The notes under the pieces are model-generated. The model searched no databases. It saw only the letters and a list, made by a program, of their open reading frames with translations, and was not told the origin of the DNA. The position numbers were made by a program, and so were the translations under genes. From Chitinophaga sp. sic0106 (GTDB lineage Bacteria > Bacteroidota > Bacteroidia > Chitinophagales > Chitinophagaceae), in assembly GCF_019219075.1 (NCBI RefSeq), contig NZ_JAHUWJ010000010.1, positions 124,001-188,000 of the forward strand: 64,000 nucleotides of DNA. The letters are read 5' to 3'. Positions 60,409 through 64,000 of the stretch are shown here, one piece after another (within the stretch, counting starts at the first letter, position 1; each line of letters begins with the position of its first letter).

Positions 60409-61419
60409 ATGAAAAACATCCGTACAATTCATTGGCTGCCTGCCGTTTATGCCCTGCTGGTATACACAAGCCTGCGGCTGGTAAACGATGTCATCAGCGA
60501 AACCAGGTTCTGGCTCCGCCCACTGCATACCAACGTCATTGAGATAGTCGTTTCCGTGATCACCTCCTATATTACGCTCTTTGTGCTTCGTAAGATGCTA
60601 ACCCGGCAACAGCAAAGGATGATCCCGTTGCCGGTTTGGAAAGAGTACGGGATGGTGGCCCTGGTGATCACTGCCATCTCCTATATCACTATTATACCCA
60701 TGGCCGCATTAACAGATGACGGTTGCCAATGGTACGACATCGTCAACATCACCCTGATTCCTTTGCTATACGGCCTCCTGGCCTACGCCATCTTACGGGC
60801 CTCCGCCTCCCTGCGTAAGAATTATGAGCAACAACTGCTGCTGGAGAAAATCAGTAACGATAAACTACAAACGGAACTACAGTTCCTGAAAGCCCAGTTC
60901 CACCCGCATTTCCTCTTTAACGCCCTCAACATGATCTATTTCCAGATGGATGAAAGCGTGAAAGTAGCCAAACACACCGTAGAACAGTTGTCGGAACTAT
61001 TGCGCTACCAGCTGTACGACCAGCAACAACTGGTGCCGGTAGGAAAAGAATTGCAATACCTTCAGTCTTACATCGACCTGCAACAACAAAGGATGAACAG
61101 CCACCTGCAACTGACGGTGAGCTTTGATCCGCAGCTACAGCAACAAAACGTATATCCGTTGTTGTTACTGCCTCTGGTCGAAAATGCGTTTAAATATACC
61201 GGTGGCGACTATTGGATCAACATCGCTGCCACGCTGCAGGAGCAGGACCTGCTTTTCCATGTGAGCAACGCCGTGCCGGATTCCCAACGCATCAAATCCG
61301 GCGGCATAGGGCTGGAAAACCTCCGGCGGCGGCTGGAACTGCTCTATCCCGGGCAACATGAACTCACTACCACTCATAACGGCAATAACTATACGGCCAT
61401 CTTAAAACTGAACTTATGA
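60409..61419 (+). CDS. Sensor histidine kinase, LytS/YehU-type
   Basis: 336 residues from ATG 60409 (MKNIRTIHWLPAVYALL). Four N-terminal membrane segments (about 10-145), then the His_kinase domain with the phospho-His in LKAQFHPHFLFNALNMIYF (about 162-180) and the ATP-binding region LLLLPLVENAFKYTGG, with GGIGLENLRRRLELLYPG. It overlaps the response regulator gene by four bases (ATGA), so the pair is co-translated. Signal sensed is unknown. Confidence 0.93.
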   Translation: MKNIRTIHWLPAVYALLVYTSLRLVNDVISETRFWLRPLHTNVIEIVVSVITSYITLFVLRKMLTRQQQRMIPLPVWKEYGMVALVITAISYITIIPMAALTDDGCQWYDIVNITLIPLLYGLLAYAILRASASLRKNYEQQLLLEKISNDKLQTELQFLKAQFHPHFLFNALNMIYFQMDESVKVAKHTVEQLSELLRYQLYDQQQLVPVGKELQYLQSYIDLQQQRMNSHLQLTVSFDPQLQQQNVYPLLLLPLVENAFKYTGGDYWINIAATLQEQDLLFHVSNAVPDSQRIKSGGIGLENLRRRLELLYPGQHELTTTHNGNNYTAILKLNL

Positions 61420-62117
61420 AAATCCGCTGTGTAATCACCGACGACGAACCCGTGGCCCGTAAAGGCATTGCCAGCTATGTGGAAAAAGTGGATTTCCTGG
61501 AGCTGGTGGGCGTTTGTGAAGATGCCGTGTCCCTCAACAACCTGTTGCAGCAACAGCCGGTGGACTTGCTGCTGCTCGATATAGAAATGCCTTACATGAC
61601 CGGCCTGGAACTGCTCAGCAGCATTCCCAACCCACCCAAAGTTATTTTTATCACCGCCTACGAGCAATACGCCATCAAGGGATTTGAGCTACAGGTGCTG
61701 GATTACCTGCTGAAGCCGGTATCCTTCGACCGCTTTCTGAAGGCTGCCAACAGAGCCCTGGAAAGTTTCCGGCAAACAATCCCACCCGATTCCGCGTATA
61801 TATTTATAAAGTCGAACGAAAAACTCGTGAAAATTTTCTGGGAGGACATCTTATACCTCGAAGCCATGGAAAATTATGTGAATATATACACCGACAATGC
61901 CCGGCATATTATTCACGCTACCCTGAGATCGGTGGTTGAAAGCATTAACAGCACAGACTTTGTGCAAACGCACAAATCTTATGTAGTGAATGCTAAAAAA
62001 ATTACCGGTATTGATGGGAATTTAGTGGAGATGGGAACCGCCACCGTGCCATTTTCCCGCGGGATGAAAGAGGCAGCCATGGAAAAGATACTCCGTAACA
62101 GGTTATTTAAAAAATAG
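61416..62117 (+). CDS. LytTR-family response regulator
   Basis: 233 residues. Receiver domain (1-120) with the acidic pair in TDDEP, the phospho-acceptor Asp in LLLLDIEMPYMTGLELL (Asp52 area) and the Lys in YLLKPVSFDRF. The C-terminal LytTR DNA-binding domain (about 135-230) has WEDILYLEAMENYVNIYTD and FVQTHKSYVVNAKKITGI. Partner of the kinase just upstream; the bestrophin gene follows after nine bases. Confidence 0.94.
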   Translation: MKIRCVITDDEPVARKGIASYVEKVDFLELVGVCEDAVSLNNLLQQQPVDLLLLDIEMPYMTGLELLSSIPNPPKVIFITAYEQYAIKGFELQVLDYLLKPVSFDRFLKAANRALESFRQTIPPDSAYIFIKSNEKLVKIFWEDILYLEAMENYVNIYTDNARHIIHATLRSVVESINSTDFVQTHKSYVVNAKKITGIDGNLVEMGTATVPFSRGMKEAAMEKILRNRLFKK

Positions 62118-62125
62118 ATCCGTTT

Positions 62126-63034
62126 ATGCTGATAAAGTCCAAGCTGTCGTTAATGCAGGTTTTTTCCTTCACCTGGAAGGTGGACCTGCTGCTGCTGCTC
62201 TGTTGTACAGCTGTTTACTATGTAGATGTATACTGGCTCAGTGATCATATCAATATTCCCGGCGCTATCTCCACGGTGCTGGGTACTGCCATTGCATTTT
62301 TCATTGGCTTCAACAATAATCAGGCGTACGACCGCTGGTGGGAGGCCAGGATCATCTGGGGAGCGCTGGTAAACGATTCCCGCTCCTGGACCCGCTGCCT
62401 GCTCTACTTCTATCAGTCCGACAATGAAACCCAACGCGCCACTACCGCCCGCAATATGATCTACCGCCACCTGGCCTTCCTGTACGCACTCAAATCCGCC
62501 CTGCGCAACCGCCCCGATGAATATTTTCACCGCTACCTTGCCCCGGAGGAAGTGGAGATAGTTAGGCGACAAACCAATATCCCAAATGCGATATTAAACC
62601 TGCAGGCACAGGATCTCCAGCGACTCAAGCAAACCGGCACGGTAGACGGATTCCAGTTTCTCGAACTCAACGACCTGCTGGTAAAAAATACAGACAGTAT
62701 GGGAAAATGTGAACGCATCAAAAACACGGTATTCCCCACCAGCTATGTATATTTCACCAAAATGTTCATCTGGTTTTATGTGATCATGAACACCCTGATG
62801 ATGACCGAATCCATTGGCGCCTGGTCCATACTGTTCGGTTGGGCGTTTGGATTTGTATTTCATACCACCCACCTCAACGGGATTAACCTCATGAACCCAT
62901 TTACCTACAACCCGCTGGCCATGCCGCTGGACAGTATCGCCAGGACCATCGAAATCAACCTCCTGGAAACCCTCGGGGAACCCAACATTCCGGCCCCTGT
63001 GGAGGCCCGTGCAAACGGACTTTATATCATGTAA
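62126..63034 (+). CDS. Bestrophin family anion channel
   Basis: 302 residues. The bestrophin signature is clear: LGTAIAFFIGFNNNQAYDRW (about 50-69) followed by WEARIIWGALVNDSRSW; further segments at MFIWFYVIMNTLMMTESIG and NPLAMPLDSIARTIEINLLE. Forms pentameric chloride-type or related anion channels. It shares an operon with the LytS/LytR pair, so it may be a target. Confidence 0.93.
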   Translation: MLIKSKLSLMQVFSFTWKVDLLLLLCCTAVYYVDVYWLSDHINIPGAISTVLGTAIAFFIGFNNNQAYDRWWEARIIWGALVNDSRSWTRCLLYFYQSDNETQRATTARNMIYRHLAFLYALKSALRNRPDEYFHRYLAPEEVEIVRRQTNIPNAILNLQAQDLQRLKQTGTVDGFQFLELNDLLVKNTDSMGKCERIKNTVFPTSYVYFTKMFIWFYVIMNTLMMTESIGAWSILFGWAFGFVFHTTHLNGINLMNPFTYNPLAMPLDSIARTIEINLLETLGEPNIPAPVEARANGLYIM

Positions 63035-63064
63035 CGGAATACCTTTTTTCCTTATTTTTACCGA

Positions 63065-64000
63065 ATGACGTATGAACAATTATGTTTGCTGTTTGCCCAG
63101 TCAGTAACGCTGAAAATACTACGGGCCCGCAGTGCGCCAATGATGTTGTCATTTTTTCACACCGTATTCAAAGAAAAAAACCAGACAATCATTACCAACG
63201 CTGAACTGGTAACCCGCTTGTCAGATTATCTTACACATACCGGCTACCGCACCACAGACGATGAAATCGATGCGGTTTCCCTGCTGGAAGACGATGATAC
63301 CAAAGCTAAAAAATACATTGACCAGTGGAGCAACCAGGGGTTTCTCCGCAAATACCCCGACGACGAAGGTATTGATATCCATGAGTTGAGCAGCGATACG
63401 GAAAAGGTGCTCCATTGGGTCACTACCTTGCAGAAACGGGAATTTATAGGCACCGAAAGCCGTTTTAAGGATATTTTTTCCAAACTCAAGGAGCTGGTGG
63501 ATCAGAGCAACAAAGATCCGGAACAGCGTATTCAGGAGCTGGAAAGAAAGAAATTTGAGATAGAACAGGAAATACAGGCCATCAACATCACCGGTAAAGT
63601 GCAGGTATTTGACGATACCCAGATCAAAGAAAGGGTATACGATGTAAACCGCATGGCCCGCGAACTGCTGGGAGATTTTAAGGAAGTGGAATCCAACTTC
63701 GAACAGATCACCCAGGACATCTACCGCAAACAAAGCGAACGCGATGTGGCCAAAGGTACCCTGCTCGCCTACACGCTGGACGCCTTTGAAGCCCTCCGCC
63801 AGAAAGACCAGGGTAAAAGCTTTTACTCTTTCTGGCAGTTCCTGATGGATGAAACCAAGCAGTCAGAAATGCGGGACCTCATCGAAAAGTTATACACACT
63901 CCTCGAAGACCGTGATATCGACTATAAAAACGATCGTTTCCTGCGCAAGCTGAAACAGTCCCTCCATGCCTCCGGCAAAAAGGTGATCGACGCCAACAAA
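63065..64000 (+). CDS. jetA: Wadjet defence protein JetA (DUF3375), 5' part
   Basis: 312 codons from ATG 63065 (MTYEQLCLLFAQSVTLKIL); the frame is open to base 64000, so the C-terminus is outside. DUF3375 features: LRARSAPMMLSFFHTVFKEK near the N-terminus, FIGTESRFKDIFSKLKELVD (about 120-139), DPEQRIQELERKKFEIEQEI, RMARELLGDFKEVESNFEQI, and SFYSFWQFLMDE. JetA is the kleisin-like (MukF-like) subunit of Wadjet, which cleaves invading closed-circular DNA with JetB, JetC (SMC-type) and nuclease JetD. Those genes would lie to the right. It begins 30 bases after bestrophin. Confidence 0.9.
   Translation, partial: MTYEQLCLLFAQSVTLKILRARSAPMMLSFFHTVFKEKNQTIITNAELVTRLSDYLTHTGYRTTDDEIDAVSLLEDDDTKAKKYIDQWSNQGFLRKYPDDEGIDIHELSSDTEKVLHWVTTLQKREFIGTESRFKDIFSKLKELVDQSNKDPEQRIQELERKKFEIEQEIQAINITGKVQVFDDTQIKERVYDVNRMARELLGDFKEVESNFEQITQDIYRKQSERDVAKGTLLAYTLDAFEALRQKDQGKSFYSFWQFLMDETKQSEMRDLIEKLYTLLEDRDIDYKNDRFLRKLKQSLHASGKKVIDANK

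Noticed and set aside
1..64000. CRISPR arrays, insertion sequences or prophage genes
   Set aside because: No regularly spaced repeats, no transposase or integrase, no phage structural genes other than the T6SS-type VgrG/TssD pair were seen.

Overview
The window looks like a chromosomal segment of a gliding Bacteroidota, most likely a Chitinophaga-like member of the Chitinophagaceae. The support is: gliding genes (gldB, gldF, gldG); a TonB-dependent receptor with an N-terminal carboxypeptidase-regulatory domain; a fused MurF-alanine racemase; a TssD/VgrG pair of the Bacteroidota type VI secretion system (T6SS); and promoters of the TTTG-N19-TAnnTTTG type. Taxonomy is inferred from gene families only. 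Both edges cut through genes: a DUF1800 gene on the left and jetA of a Wadjet system on the right.

Layout: 1-1.25 kb, partial DUF1800 gene. 1.3-7.6 kb, a molybdenum cofactor island (moeA, moaC, mobA, moaE, moaD, an uncharacterised 123-residue protein, moaA, and moeB fused to rhodanese) with a TauE/SafE-type permease. No mogA/moaB-type gene or molybdate transporter is visible. 7.6-16.1 kb, an acetyltransferase, small c-type cytochromes, serS, nadE, gldB, apaG, a small HExxH protein, and a cytochrome/YceI/DUF5777 run. 16.2-17.9 kb, murF followed directly by the decayed C-terminus of a TonB-dependent receptor. 18-21.6 kb, a DUF885 peptidase, an AraC regulator, a structured AT-rich gap and methylmalonyl-CoA epimerase. 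21.7-30.2 kb, a forward run: cysteine desulfurase, gldF, gldG, TerC, murF-alr, lspA, thioredoxin-like protein. 30.3-33.4 kb, an intact TonB-dependent receptor with a full promoter. 33.5-38.4 kb, reverse-strand metabolism (D-2-hydroxyacid dehydrogenase, fumC, enoyl-CoA hydratase, an outer-membrane protein, a free-standing B12-binding subunit). 38.4-46.4 kb, glnS and gltX (convergent), polysaccharide deacetylase, a lipoprotein, TatD, asparaginase, aquaporin and tRNA-Ser(GGA). 46.5-51 kb, a divergent HxlR/NmrA pair, two serine hydrolases and a small outer-membrane protein.

The most interesting accessory region is 51.1-57.8 kb. It reads on the reverse strand as PAS-LuxR regulator, TssD (Hcp-like tube protein), VgrG, a very large multidomain effector, and an exported protein of unknown family. 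The effector carries an N-terminal DUF4280 PAAR-like domain, a GH19-type glycoside hydrolase and a C-terminal L,D-transpeptidase/Tlde1-like motif. This looks like a stand-alone T6SS delivery module for a cell-wall toxin with two predicted activities. The exported neighbour is a candidate periplasmic immunity protein.

After it come a third serine hydrolase, a peroxiredoxin-like protein without the catalytic cysteine, a LytS/LytR-type two-component pair with a bestrophin channel, and then the first 312 codons of JetA (DUF3375). JetA is the kleisin-like subunit of the Wadjet anti-plasmid system; the rest would lie beyond base 64000.
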